A DNA stretch of 64,000 bases from Pleionea sp. CnH1-48 (GCF_024124665.1 NZ_JAMXSB010000002.1:186001-250000); one strand, 5' to 3'. Shown: positions 27,280 to 37,196, numbered from the stretch's first letter. A program made the numbers and translations. Notes: generated by a model not told the origin, from the letters alone.

Positions 27280-28815
27280 ATGACATTAGATGACGAATTA
27301 GTGTTTGCAGATGAATCCGATGACACACAGCAAGATGAGAACGAGCTGTGGGATATACTAATCGTCGACGATGACCCCGAAGTTCACCAGGTAACTCGCC
27401 TGGCTCTCAAATATTTCGAATTTTCTGGAAAGCTTCTCAATATTGCCTCGGCCTACTCAGCCAAAGAGGCCCAAGAGATGCTCTCGAAACAAAAATTTGC
27501 CGTCATCCTGCTAGATGTTGTTATGGAAACCGACCATGCAGGGCTAGAACTAGCACGCTGGATACGCAACGACAACAACGACACCCACGTAAGAATTGTA
27601 CTACGTACCGGACAGCCTGGTCAGGCGCCAGAGCGAGAGGTGATCGCGAAGTACGATATTAACGACTACAAAGAAAAAACGGAGTTGACGTCTAACAAGT
27701 TATTTACCCTGATGTACAGCTGCCTACGCTCCTACCGAGATATTATTGCTCTTCATCGAAATAAGCTTGGTCTGGAAACCATCATCAAAGGCACTGACAA
27801 AATCTTCGCTCATCACTCACTGCAGGAGTTTACTCAGGGTGCGCTCGAGCAGTTGTCGGCTCTATTGCAGGCAAATGAAGGTGCCTTCTACGGAAAAATA
27901 GAAGGTATCGCCGCAACCTATGATAAGCAAAATAGCACCATCCTTGCTGGCACGGGCCGCTTCGATCAACATATTTCACGCAAGCTAGAAGAAGTTATTG
28001 ATTCGGATAAAGAAAGAATCGTCCAAGAAACCATCTCAAAAGGCGGAGAACACTTCGCAGACGACTACTTCATCGGCGTTTACCATTCCCATCTGAATCG
28101 AAAAAACATTCTCTATCTCGATGGTCTACCTCCGTTGTCAGAACTGGACAGGCACCTACTGCAAATTTTCTGCACCCATATAGGTGTCGCTTTTGATAAT
28201 GTTTCCATGATTGAAGAAATCGAACTCACTCAGCGAGAAATCGTTTACCGAATGAGTGAAGCAGTAGAAAGTCGCTCCAAAGAAACCAGCAACCATGTAA
28301 AAAGAGTCGCCTGGATTTGCAAAACTCTCGCACAAGACATCCAGCTTAATGACCGCGATGTTGATGTTCTTTATATGGCCTCACCATTACATGACATTGG
28401 CAAAATAGCGATTCCAGATCACATCTTGAATAAGCCGGGGCCACTCGACGATGAAGAGTGGAAAGTCATGCAAAAACACGCTCAGATAGGCCATGACATA
28501 CTAGCCAACTCGCAGTTAGAAGTTTTAAGAGCCGGGGCTAAAATTGCTGGTGACCATCACGAAAAATGGGATGGCAGCGGCTATCCAAATAATAAAAAAG
28601 AAGAAGATATCCACTTATTTGCCCGTATTACCGCCATTGCCGACGTATTTGATGCGCTCTATAACCGTCGCTGTTACAAAGAGCCTTGGCATATCGATAA
28701 AATCATTAATTTATTTCAGGAACAGAAAGGGAAGCACTTCGATCCAAAGCTTGTCGAACGGCTTGTTGCCAGACTGTCTGATATTGTAGCCATCCAAGAA
28801 AAATACCCCGACTAA
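27280..28815 (+). CDS. Response regulator with DUF3369-like and HD-GYP domains
   Basis: A 511-residue protein from the ATG at 27280; a start 72 nt upstream would add an improbable Tyr-rich leader. Receiver domain at ~25-150 with the phosphoacceptor Asp in AVILLDVVMETD. A DUF3369-like middle region follows (IIKGTDKIFAHHSLQEFTQG). The C-terminal HD-GYP domain retains HDIGKIAIPD and the HHEKWDGSGYP motif, so c-di-GMP hydrolysis is expected. It diverges from the YfiR-histidine kinase gene, consistent with a two-component c-di-GMP switch. REP-like palindromes start just after the stop codon. Confidence 0.9.
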   Translation: MTLDDELVFADESDDTQQDENELWDILIVDDDPEVHQVTRLALKYFEFSGKLLNIASAYSAKEAQEMLSKQKFAVILLDVVMETDHAGLELARWIRNDNNDTHVRIVLRTGQPGQAPEREVIAKYDINDYKEKTELTSNKLFTLMYSCLRSYRDIIALHRNKLGLETIIKGTDKIFAHHSLQEFTQGALEQLSALLQANEGAFYGKIEGIAATYDKQNSTILAGTGRFDQHISRKLEEVIDSDKERIVQETISKGGEHFADDYFIGVYHSHLNRKNILYLDGLPPLSELDRHLLQIFCTHIGVAFDNVSMIEEIELTQREIVYRMSEAVESRSKETSNHVKRVAWICKTLAQDIQLNDRDVDVLYMASPLHDIGKIAIPDHILNKPGPLDDEEWKVMQKHAQIGHDILANSQLEVLRAGAKIAGDHHEKWDGSGYPNNKKEEDIHLFARITAIADVFDALYNRRCYKEPWHIDKIINLFQEQKGKHFDPKLVERLVARLSDIVAIQEKYPD

Positions 28816-28821
28816 TGTAAT

Positions 28822-28900
28822 CAATCAGACAGCCTGATCATTAAAAATCTTTCAGACTCTCTCAAAGAGTAGCCTAGCTACAATCAGACAGTCTGGTTAG
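28822..28900. repeat. Paired REP-like palindromes, left of RAYT
   Basis: Two copies of CAATCAGACAGNCTG (28822-28836 and 28881-28895) lie 59 bp apart. The second is preceded by GTAGCctaGCTAC (28869-28881). GTAG next to a palindrome is the hallmark of REPs recognised by RAYT enzymes. Confidence 0.7.
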
Positions 28901-29022
28901 TTCGCTCCTCCTACACATTCTTCAGAAATGGCTTACACACCAAACATTCAATCACTTATCGATTCTTTAGCGAGATATATCAACAATAGCACTCCCTTTA
29001 GCTGTTTTTAAGGTAACCAAGG

Positions 29023-29976
29023 ATGACAATCGCCAGAAAGGAGTTGGTGGACTCCCACAACCCAGGTTTTTATCACTGCACTAACCGCTGTGTTCGTCGC
29101 GCTTTTCTCTGCGGCCTTGATGAAGAAACTGGGCGAAACTTTAACCACCGAAGAACGTGGATTGAGCAACGACTTTTACAACTCTCCTCCATCTTCTCTG
29201 TTGATATCTACGCTTATGCTATTATGAGTAATCATTATCATATCGTTCTATATGTTGATCCTCTCGCCCCACTTTCATGGTCTGATGATGATATCGCTGA
29301 GCGATGGCTTCGCGCTTATCCTAGTAAAGACTCGGCAAAACATGCTCAAAGAAAACAAGCCCTTCTAAACAACCCAGATAAGCTAGCTCTATATAGACAA
29401 CGACTCGGTTCTCTCTCTTGGTTTATGAATCGACTCAATGAACCTTTAGCGAAAATGAGTAATCTTGAGGACGAATGTTCAGGAAAATTTTGGGAAGCTC
29501 GTTACTCTTCTCAAGCGTTACTTGATGAGGCAGCCCTTCTTTCGTGCATGGCTTATGTTGACTTAAATCCCATACGGGCAAATCTTACCCAAACACTTGA
29601 AACCTCACACTTCACTTCTATTAAGCATCGAATTCAATCCCTTACTTCAAAAGAACAACGAACACCAATTAAGTCGATACTTGGCTCCCTTAAAACACCT
29701 AACCTCGGTTTATCAACCGTAAGCTATATCAATCTTGTTGAATGGATTGGACAGTCCATCCTTTATCCGAATAAAGCAGCTATGCCCAAACACATTACAT
29801 CTGTACTGGAACAATTAAATCTACAACCGAATCATTGGTTAATGCAGATACAACATTTCGATCAGCACTATTGTCGAATGATTGGTCCTGTAGAAGTGAT
29901 AAGAGAAAAAGCCCGGCTCTTAAAACGTCGATATCTACGAGGTATCTCCTCAGCCAAAATGCTTTATACAAATTAA
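29023..29976 (+). CDS. REP-associated tyrosine transposase (RAYT, Y1 HUH family)
   Basis: A 317-residue protein. The Y1 transposase core is clear: GFYHCTNRCVRRAFLCG, then AIMSNHYHIVLYVDP, whose HYH is the HUH metal-binding pair. The catalytic-tyrosine helix region reads GKFWEARYSSQALLDEAAL, followed by CMAYVDLNPIRANL. RAYTs nick and move REP palindromes; unlike IS200 elements they are usually single-copy. REP-like palindromes lie on both sides (28822-28900 and 30145-30264), which ties the enzyme to its substrate. AAGG lies 9 nt before the ATG. The gene looks intact. Confidence 0.9.
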   Translation: MTIARKELVDSHNPGFYHCTNRCVRRAFLCGLDEETGRNFNHRRTWIEQRLLQLSSIFSVDIYAYAIMSNHYHIVLYVDPLAPLSWSDDDIAERWLRAYPSKDSAKHAQRKQALLNNPDKLALYRQRLGSLSWFMNRLNEPLAKMSNLEDECSGKFWEARYSSQALLDEAALLSCMAYVDLNPIRANLTQTLETSHFTSIKHRIQSLTSKEQRTPIKSILGSLKTPNLGLSTVSYINLVEWIGQSILYPNKAAMPKHITSVLEQLNLQPNHWLMQIQHFDQHYCRMIGPVEVIREKARLLKRRYLRGISSAKMLYTN

Positions 29977-30292
29977 TTCCAACGAGTCAAAGTGAAAGTA
30001 TCTGCACCTCTTCATTAAGTATTCTTAACAGCCCAGTTATATCTATCGCACATTTTTCGACAACAATACTCACTTATTCACTGCATTCTAGCAATTTGAG
30101 TAAATCTTCCTTCCATAAATAGTTCAAATTACACCGACTATTAGTAGACTGTCTGCTAATACGACATAGCGAGCCTAATATTTAGAACTCCATAGACTGT
30201 CCATTAAATATCAAACAGGGTGTCTGATAGCAGCTTAAAGAAGTAGCGCTTATCAGACAGTCTGCTTGTTGTCATTTAGTTAACAATATTTA
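29977..30292. other. Intergenic region holding RAYT-associated repeats
   Basis: No gene seen. A short open frame here overlaps the RAYT end in another frame and is not credible. The right half is occupied by REP-like repeats. Confidence 0.6.
30145..30264. repeat. Cluster of REP-like palindromes, right of RAYT
   Basis: Four core variants occur: TAGACTGTCTG (30145-30155), TAGACTGTCCA (30193-30203), CAGGGTGTCTG (30216-30226) and CAGACAGTCTG (30254-30264). TGTCTGATA (30221-30229) and TATCAGACA (30251-30259) form a perfect 9-bp inverted pair, so the last two behave as a BIME-like hairpin. GTAG occurs next to two of the cores. Confidence 0.7.
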
Positions 30293-33200
30293 TCAAGAGT
30301 ATTTAACCCGATAGAATAAGCTATATAGCAATGGAACAACTCCTAAGGTCAGTAGTGTCGCCAATAAAATACCAAAGATAATCGCGACTGCCATAGATTC
30401 CCACAACGGGCCTCCAGCCACAGCGAGTGGAAGCATTCCGCCTATCGTGGTGGCTGTGGTTAATAGTATCGGCCGGAGGCGCTGCAAACACGCATAAACT
30501 ACCGCTTCATGAATAGGCACATCGTTCTCTTCGTTTTCTATCTTTATACGATCCAACAGCACGATGGCATTATTAATCACAATACCCGCGAGAGAAATCA
30601 CGCCCAACATGGTCATAAAGCCGAAAGGCAAATCGGTAACCACCAAGCCAAACACAACACCAATGAGCGAAAGTGGAATCGTCAACAGAACAATGACGGT
30701 CTTGCGCATAGAGTTAAACTGCCATACTAACAACATCAACATAATGAGCCCGGCAATAGGGAGTTTGGCAAAGATAGATTCCTGCGCTTCAACAGAGCCT
30801 TCGTACTCGCCCCCAAGTTCCCAACGATAACCAAAAGGCCAGTCTTGTTGTTCAAGCCAATTTTTGGCAACAAAGGTCGCATCTAACGCGTTAAAACCCG
30901 GTTCCATATAAGCAGAGACGGTCACCGTTTTTAGGCGATCACGGCGTAGTATTTTTGACGTTTGCCACTCCAGGTCGAGCGTTGCCACCTGACTTAAAGG
31001 AACCGTCTTGCCGGTCGCTTGAGAATAGACTCCAATATTACTGAGCAAGGTAAAATCAATGGGTTTATCTTCTGGATGTTTCGAACGAAGCACAACAGGA
31101 ATTAGTTTATCACCCTCGCGATAGTTGGTAGTTTCTAGACCCGTTAGATAAGTCTGCATGGCAGACGCCACTTCATCATTGGTAACACCGGACAGCTGTG
31201 CTCGTGTGTTATCAATATCCAGCACGATCTTTTTCGAACGCACGCCCCAATCATCAATAATGTTTTTCGTGCCGGGGATATTAGCCAGTTTGTTTTTCAC
31301 CTCTTCTACAAGCTCAAACAGTTTGTCTTGATCGCGTCCCATAACACGAATCGCTATAGGCGCGCCGCCAGCCGTTCCTAAGGGTAAGAAATCAACCGTT
31401 GGCGTAACGTCAGGAAAGTTCGCCAAAATAAATGCCTCTACTTTGGGGAAAATTTCCTCTTTAGCGATGTCGACATCAGTGATATTTCCTAGCACCATCG
31501 CATAGTTTGAAGCTCGAGCATGAGAAGGCGCAGAGAGTGTAAATCTGGGAGGCCCCTCACCTATGTAGGTTCCCCAACTGATAAAGCCACGTTCTCTGGA
31601 CTCGTTGACCATCAAGTTGTCTCGAATAAAGGTCTCTATTTGATCCACAATCACCAATGTTCTTTCGATGGGCGATCCCTCTGGTGTTTCAACCTCAACG
31701 GTGACCACTGGCTTATCATTTTCTGGAAAGAATACATTCTCTACAAAGGCGAATCCTTGCAGTGAAATATAAAACACTCCTATCACTCCAACCACTGATA
31801 ACCAAGGTCGTTTTAACAGACCTAATAAAATCGACTTATAACGGCTATAAAATCCGGAATCAAAACTCTCTGACTGCGCTTGCTTTTTCACTTTAAGGAA
31901 CAGTACGCAAAGCAAAGGCACTAATGTTAATGCTAATAGCCAAGATGCAATTAGAGTAATGGTCACCACTTTAAATAGTGGCGCCGTATACTCACCCACT
32001 TGAGACTCCGCCAAAAAGATGGGTAAGAATGCGGCCGATGTTGTTAGAGAAGAGATCAGTAGTGGCATGCGAAGTTCTTTCGCAGACTCAATGGATGCTT
32101 GTTTAACCGGCTCACCTTGATTGGTACGAACGATAATGCTCTCGCTCATAACAATCGCATTATCCACCAACATACCTAGCGCAATAATCAGCGAGGCCAG
32201 TGACATTTGATCGATCCCAATGTCAAAAGACTGCATAACAAACAATGTCATCACCATAGCTGACGGAATCAAAGAGGCGACAATAAACCCAGTTCTTAAG
32301 CCAAGAAACAACAGCATTACGGCAAGAACAATGGCAATGGCTTGCCAAACATTCCCTAAAAACTCATTAATTTTCTTTTCAACATCATCCGCTTGAAACC
32401 ATAAAAACTGAAAGTCGAGTCCTATGGGATACACCGTTTTAACATACTCGATCATGGCTTTTACTTCTTCGCCCAGCTCGATAATGTTGCCGCCCTCTTT
32501 TAGCGAAATAGCAATGGCAATAGCTGCTTCGCCGGTGTTACGCATGATCATTTCTTGCGGATCGATAGTGCCTCGTTTAATACGTACAACATCGCCTAAC
32601 TTAACAACAGCGTTAGTACCCGGCAAGTTGATGATCGTATTGGCGATATCATCAATGGAGTCGAAATTCCCCGTTGGCTCGATAATGACTTTTTCAAAAC
32701 GCGTGGAAAAATCGCCACCCGAACGAATGATGTTTTTTTGCGATAAGATGCCTTGAAGCTGATTCGGCGAAATACCCAGCTCAACCAGTCTGGCATTTTC
32801 ATACTCCAAAAATATGCGTTCTTCCTGAGCACCAATAATATTGACTTTCGCAACATTCGAAAGCAATAGCAGCTCATTTTTCACTTCATCTGCAACTTGC
32901 TTTAATTGACGATAGTTAAAACCATCGCCCGTAATAGCAACAACGGTACCAAAAATGTCACCAAATTCATCGTTAACAAAAGGGCCACGAATTTCTTTAG
33001 GTAGATCATTTTTTGCATCGTTAACTTTACGTCTTAACTTATCCCATATTGGGCGCAGATGCGTGTGCTCAGCTTTAATATCGACATAAACCAAAGAAAC
33101 GCCCGTCAAAGATTCACTACGAACATTTTTGATCTCTGGCATTTGCTGAATTTCTTTTTCCAGACGATCTGTCACCAGTTGTTCAACCCTCTGTGGGCTA

Positions 33201-33361
33201 GCGCCAGGTAACATCGTTTGTATAAATGCTGTTCGAACAATAAATCCAGGGTCCTCATTTTTCGGCAAGGTAAGATAGGCACCAATACCCGCCGACATGA
33301 GGATCAAGAAAAACATAATAAATACGCGATTGCGCTCTATGGCAAAACGTGTAATGTCCAT
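30293..33361 (-). CDS. RND efflux permease (HAE1-like), second system
   Basis: A 1022-residue inner-membrane pump subunit from the ATG at 33361 (GAGGGG 7 nt upstream). The first helix (RVFIMFFLILMSAGIGAYL) is followed by the porter start AFIQTMLPGASPQRVEQLV; the central relay motif is intact (IALGMLVDNAIVMSESI) and the second-half motif is ISLAGIVINNAIVLLDRI. It is the last gene of a complete leftward tripartite unit: PBP-TolC fusion, adaptor, permease. It is only distantly similar to the permease at 7147 (different relay residues). Substrate not readable. Confidence 0.92.
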   Translation of the reverse strand: MDITRFAIERNRVFIMFFLILMSAGIGAYLTLPKNEDPGFIVRTAFIQTMLPGASPQRVEQLVTDRLEKEIQQMPEIKNVRSESLTGVSLVYVDIKAEHTHLRPIWDKLRRKVNDAKNDLPKEIRGPFVNDEFGDIFGTVVAITGDGFNYRQLKQVADEVKNELLLLSNVAKVNIIGAQEERIFLEYENARLVELGISPNQLQGILSQKNIIRSGGDFSTRFEKVIIEPTGNFDSIDDIANTIINLPGTNAVVKLGDVVRIKRGTIDPQEMIMRNTGEAAIAIAISLKEGGNIIELGEEVKAMIEYVKTVYPIGLDFQFLWFQADDVEKKINEFLGNVWQAIAIVLAVMLLFLGLRTGFIVASLIPSAMVMTLFVMQSFDIGIDQMSLASLIIALGMLVDNAIVMSESIIVRTNQGEPVKQASIESAKELRMPLLISSLTTSAAFLPIFLAESQVGEYTAPLFKVVTITLIASWLLALTLVPLLCVLFLKVKKQAQSESFDSGFYSRYKSILLGLLKRPWLSVVGVIGVFYISLQGFAFVENVFFPENDKPVVTVEVETPEGSPIERTLVIVDQIETFIRDNLMVNESRERGFISWGTYIGEGPPRFTLSAPSHARASNYAMVLGNITDVDIAKEEIFPKVEAFILANFPDVTPTVDFLPLGTAGGAPIAIRVMGRDQDKLFELVEEVKNKLANIPGTKNIIDDWGVRSKKIVLDIDNTRAQLSGVTNDEVASAMQTYLTGLETTNYREGDKLIPVVLRSKHPEDKPIDFTLLSNIGVYSQATGKTVPLSQVATLDLEWQTSKILRRDRLKTVTVSAYMEPGFNALDATFVAKNWLEQQDWPFGYRWELGGEYEGSVEAQESIFAKLPIAGLIMLMLLVWQFNSMRKTVIVLLTIPLSLIGVVFGLVVTDLPFGFMTMLGVISLAGIVINNAIVLLDRIKIENEENDVPIHEAVVYACLQRLRPILLTTATTIGGMLPLAVAGGPLWESMAVAIIFGILLATLLTLGVVPLLYSLFYRVKYS

Positions 33362-33372
33362 AAACAAACCCC

Positions 33373-34491
33373 TCAGTAGGCGCCCAAGATCGGCTTGTCT
33401 AATAATTTAACTTCCATACCATCTAGCAACTTGCGTACGCCAGCGGTCGCGATAAGCTCACCTTCTTTAAGTCCAGTCACTACCTGAATACCATTTTGAG
33501 CCTTTTCTCCAACCTGAATATAACGCTTGGTTGCTTTATACACTTCACCCTCAAATGGCTCTAACACAAACAGATAATTACCTTTTTCATCTTGGCCAAC
33601 GGATAGGTAAGGAACAAACAGCTGACTGTCGGTTGTTTTGGCGATGTGCTGAGAAAAATCAAACTTTACATTGGCCGTCATGCCAGTACGAAACTCATCA
33701 CAAGAATCCTGAAGCAAAGCCTCTACCGGAAACGCACCGCCCGACTCAGCCGCTACACCCACTTCAGAAATTACCGCAGAATACACTTTATCGGGATTGC
33801 TGGTGCTTGTAACTTGAACATGGTCATTAGTAGTAATTAAGCGAATAAACTGCTCTGGGATACTGACTTTAATTTTCGGACATTGGCCACAATTGATTCT
33901 AAGAACCCCTTGTCCAGCGGCAACGTTTTCGTTGGTATCCGCCAACACTTGAGCGATAGAACAAGCTTGAGGCGCTTTTAGTTTGGTGTAAGACAGTTGC
34001 AGCTGCGCCGACTCCAGTTGTTTAAAGGCTACCTGAGTGGTCGCCTTTGCCGATTCGGCACCGGCTCTTGCACCATCAAGATCACTTCTGGAGGCATTGT
34101 TATTTTCGTAGAGCTCAGTCACTCGCTCATAATTTGCCTTACTGTTGCGCTCATTCGCTCGAGCTTGTTGTAGGTTAGCCTGAGCTTGTTGAACAGCCAC
34201 CTGATAGTCGGTGGACTCCAGCGACATCAATAACTGCCCTTTCTCTACTCGGTCACCCAGTTTAACTTGACGATTATCAACGGTGCCACTGACTCGAAAG
34301 CTTAACTGCGCATCCAATCCAGCTTCAACCACTCCAGAGAAAGTTTGTTTAACTTCGCCTTCAGCATTGGTCACCTTAACGTATTGAACGGGACGATAAG
34401 ACTTTTTAATAACGGGTTGTTCTTTCTCACATCCCGCAATCAACACCAGAACAAAACAAGCGATGATGCTTTTATTGAATAATATTTTCAC
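33373..34491 (-). CDS. RND adaptor lipoprotein (membrane fusion protein)
   Basis: A 372-residue lipoprotein. The start is placed at GTG 34491 because AGGGGAT lies 7 nt upstream; a TTG further up would give an odd leader. The signal ends in the lipobox LIAGC. The hairpin and barrel are typical (VQQAQANLQQARANERNSKAN, YTKLKAPQACSIAQV). It links the permease at 30293 to the fused outer-membrane factor at 34511. Eleven nt separate it from the permease start codon. Confidence 0.9.
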   Translation of the reverse strand: MKILFNKSIIACFVLVLIAGCEKEQPVIKKSYRPVQYVKVTNAEGEVKQTFSGVVEAGLDAQLSFRVSGTVDNRQVKLGDRVEKGQLLMSLESTDYQVAVQQAQANLQQARANERNSKANYERVTELYENNNASRSDLDGARAGAESAKATTQVAFKQLESAQLQLSYTKLKAPQACSIAQVLADTNENVAAGQGVLRINCGQCPKIKVSIPEQFIRLITTNDHVQVTSTSNPDKVYSAVISEVGVAAESGGAFPVEALLQDSCDEFRTGMTANVKFDFSQHIAKTTDSQLFVPYLSVGQDEKGNYLFVLEPFEGEVYKATKRYIQVGEKAQNGIQVVTGLKEGELIATAGVRKLLDGMEVKLLDKPILGAY

Positions 34492-34510
34492 TTTGTTATC
34501 CCCTATCCAC

Positions 34511-36853
34511 CTACTCAACTTCTATACCTTGTTGACGAAAATACTTAATAATTCGATCAAACCATTGGCTACTATACTGACCATCCAGCAATGGTTTTAA
34601 ATCACCAGCAGTACGCATCAAATTAATGTAATCTTGAAGAAAAGAATACTCTGCGTCAGCAGCCAGCAATCTGGCACTTAGCGCATTGTTTTGTGCATCT
34701 AATAAATCCGAAATAGAAACGGTGCCTTTGGCATAAGCATCTCTTACCAGATCCAGAGACTCCGATGCCGCCTGAGCACTGATCTGTGTTAGCTCAATAC
34801 TGGGATAAGAGCTGCCAATTTGAAATAGCGCTTGCCCGGTACTGGTGACAATTTGTCTTTCCAACGCCTGCTTTTGTAATTCCAGTTGTTTATGTTCCAA
34901 CTTCTTACGGCTTGTGGTGGTTCGTCGTTTGTTGTTTAAGTCCAGCGACCAGGTTGCATTCAAGCTGATGGTCCAACTGTCTTCTACTCGATGATCTAAC
35001 GCTCCCAACCCACTTTGATCAAAATTGTGCCCGGCTTGAGCTGACAAGCTCACATCAGGCACATAGTGACCACGACGATTAGCATGATACTCTCGTTGGT
35101 TAATACCAAGTCTGGATTCAAAGACTTTTAACTCTGGCGAATTCGCTAACGCTTCCTGTTTATAGAAATCTTGGAATACTTGCCAATGTATTTCATTCGC
35201 AACAAACTTTTGAAATCTGGAGTTAGTGAGTATGTTTAACAAACTGCCAACTTCTGGCTGACGTGCGTCTACTAATATTTTGCCCGGCAAATTTAATATA
35301 CGAGACAACTCCAGTTCTGCGTTACGGCGATTAGCCTGAGATGTAAATAGATTCTTTCTATCAGAAGCCAGTTGGCTTTTCCAACGCAGCACATCGGATT
35401 TTCTGGCTGAGCCTACTCGTAAACGGTTTTCTGCCAGCTCCAGATTTTTTCGCGTAACCTCCAGATTGGCCTGACGAATCTCTTCTTCTGACTTAGTTCG
35501 TAATAAGTTTAGATAGGCTGTAGCTGTCTGTTGCACGGTATCGAATAAGCTGGATTGATAAAGAGATTCCTGGCTTTCTAGCAGTAACTTACTGATATCA
35601 TAGTTTGCCCATAAACCTTCCGAATAAATCACTTGCGAAAAACTCAACTGAGCATCGGCGCGTTTTTCTGGACTAACTCCGGGAACTACCTGAGTCTCCT
35701 TAATCTGTGTGTAACCCGCCCCTACCGATAGACTGGGGTAAAGCCCTTGTCGTGCCAGCGCAACATCTTTGGCAGACAAGTCGACATTGATCATAGAGGC
35801 GCTTAAATCCAGATTGTTCTTGATGGCAAATGCAATGGCCTCACGCAGCGTAAAGGCTCGGCGATTGACCTGTTTTTCGCTGTTGATTATGCGGGCATCA
35901 ATAATATCGGCCCACTTAGGCGCAAAGCCAATAGAAAGGCCAGTATTTTCGTTGTAAATAACTCTTTCGCTAAAGCGCATGTCGACGGTCAAATCTTTTG
36001 CATTCGCTCCCAACAAAATACGTTGAATGTCAATCGCTACCCGTCGAGCTATCTGCTGCTGTGCCTGACTCATTTGGTTTTTGGTTACCAGAAAACCATT
36101 TTCTACGTCTTTTTCGCCAACGAAGGTATAACTGGGGAGCTTGCGCTTAATAAGCTCTGCAGCTAACTGTCTCGTTTGTTGATCAGAATACTGCGATAAC
36201 ACCCCGACAATAACCGCTTCTACATCCGCTGGAATCTTATTAACAACAGCAGCAGGATTGCCTTCGGCGCTGATACGCACAAACGACACATTGAAGCTTC
36301 TTTCGGCCTCCTCAAGCAGTTCGGCTAGCTCAGGCCAACTATCAAACAAAATCGGTTCAATGATGACGCCTAACTTGTTACTGCTAACAAAGTCTTTGAA
36401 GAACGCAATTTCATGTCCAGGCTCTTTTACATCAGCAATATAAGTGAAGTTATTGCGCAAACTCTTGCCACTGCTATAGGGCAGTCCCTGAGCAGCCGGA
36501 TCAATAATCGCCGCCGCGATGGTTGGTTTAGCGACGCTTTTGCGCTTGCCAACTTCGTTTGATGAGATAGCTCCTAACGTCACCAAAACATCAACATTTT
36601 TATTTGCATAGGCATTATCAAGAACTCGATTGATGCCAGCGATGGTCCAATCCCCTGTCGTCAGCTCATCAGCGACAAATATGGGGTTGAATTCATTGCC
36701 AAGCAGATCTTTGATTTCACGGATAACTTGAGGTTCGGATAAAAATTCTTTTTGAGCGGGCCCATCTTTAATCAAGGCAATATGGACATCCCGGGCGTTC
36801 AACGAAAAAGAAACGAAAAAAAGAATGAATAGTAAACTGTACTTAAAATACAT
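34511..36853 (-). CDS. TolC-family outer-membrane factor fused to a periplasmic-binding-protein domain
   Basis: A 780-residue protein from the ATG at 36853 (AGGGAT 8 nt upstream), with a signal peptide ending near SFSLNARD. Residues ~25-320 look like an ABC-type substrate-binding (TrpX/ABC_sub_bind-like) domain: HIALIKDGPAQKEFL, DVLVTLGAISSNEV, PTIAAAIIDPAAQGLPY and FVGEKDVENGFLVTKN. From ~345 to 770 the sequence is a TolC-type outer-membrane factor: TLREAIAFAIKNNLDL, AYLNLLRTKSEEEIRQANLEVT, LRVGSARKSDVLRW and YAKGTVSISDLLDAQN. TolC proteins are usually ~430-480 residues, so the extra length is the binding domain. It is the first gene of the pump operon. Confidence 0.88.
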   Translation of the reverse strand: MYFKYSLLFILFFVSFSLNARDVHIALIKDGPAQKEFLSEPQVIREIKDLLGNEFNPIFVADELTTGDWTIAGINRVLDNAYANKNVDVLVTLGAISSNEVGKRKSVAKPTIAAAIIDPAAQGLPYSSGKSLRNNFTYIADVKEPGHEIAFFKDFVSSNKLGVIIEPILFDSWPELAELLEEAERSFNVSFVRISAEGNPAAVVNKIPADVEAVIVGVLSQYSDQQTRQLAAELIKRKLPSYTFVGEKDVENGFLVTKNQMSQAQQQIARRVAIDIQRILLGANAKDLTVDMRFSERVIYNENTGLSIGFAPKWADIIDARIINSEKQVNRRAFTLREAIAFAIKNNLDLSASMINVDLSAKDVALARQGLYPSLSVGAGYTQIKETQVVPGVSPEKRADAQLSFSQVIYSEGLWANYDISKLLLESQESLYQSSLFDTVQQTATAYLNLLRTKSEEEIRQANLEVTRKNLELAENRLRVGSARKSDVLRWKSQLASDRKNLFTSQANRRNAELELSRILNLPGKILVDARQPEVGSLLNILTNSRFQKFVANEIHWQVFQDFYKQEALANSPELKVFESRLGINQREYHANRRGHYVPDVSLSAQAGHNFDQSGLGALDHRVEDSWTISLNATWSLDLNNKRRTTTSRKKLEHKQLELQKQALERQIVTSTGQALFQIGSSYPSIELTQISAQAASESLDLVRDAYAKGTVSISDLLDAQNNALSARLLAADAEYSFLQDYINLMRTAGDLKPLLDGQYSSQWFDRIIKYFRQQGIEVE

Positions 36854-37090
36854 AAGTCTATCCCTTAACAAGACAAACGTCAGACACTGAGTAAAATGGC
36901 CTATCTATGCAGCTGTTTTGAGTTATTAAAACGATAGGCTTGTAAGAATAGTTTAGTCTAGTGTAACAGGGCTCAAAACGCCACCCCATTGCAGGGCGAT
37001 ATGTCTGGTTTTTCTTTCTAAATCCACGATTTACGTGGCTTGACTATGGATTAGAATCTCACGCTCGTTAAGCTTTTGACAAAGAGCTTA

Positions 37091-37126
37091 AAAAGCACCA
37101 AAACTTACCCTTTCTTTGGCGCTTTT
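37091..37126. terminator. Bidirectional terminator hairpin
   Basis: AAAAGCACCAAA pairs with TTTGGCGCTTTT (one mismatch in 12). On the minus strand the stem ends in GGTGCTTTTTAAG, a good terminator for the leftward gene ending at 37197. Confidence 0.7.
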
Positions 37127-37154
37127 CTATTCAGGTTACACGGAGACAATCGAT

Positions 37155-37181
37155 CAGGCTCTCGAACACATCGAGAGCCTG
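37155..37181. terminator. Perfect 11-bp hairpin right after a stop codon
   Basis: CAGGCTCTCGA acaca TCGAGAGCCTG, 16 nt downstream of the leftward stop at 37197. No T-run follows, so it probably works together with the hairpin at 37091. Confidence 0.55.
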
Positions 37182-37196
37182 TCAACAAAGGCTAGA

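Larger units (their letters stand above)
36854..37196. other. Intergenic region with pump-operon promoter and two hairpins
   Basis: The left half should hold the promoter of the leftward pump operon. The right half holds the two hairpins listed next. No gene seen. Confidence 0.5.

Noticed and set aside
29835-30122. 95-codon frame overlapping the 3' end of the RAYT gene
   Set aside because: Different frame from RAYT, Ser-rich, no ribosome site; shadow.
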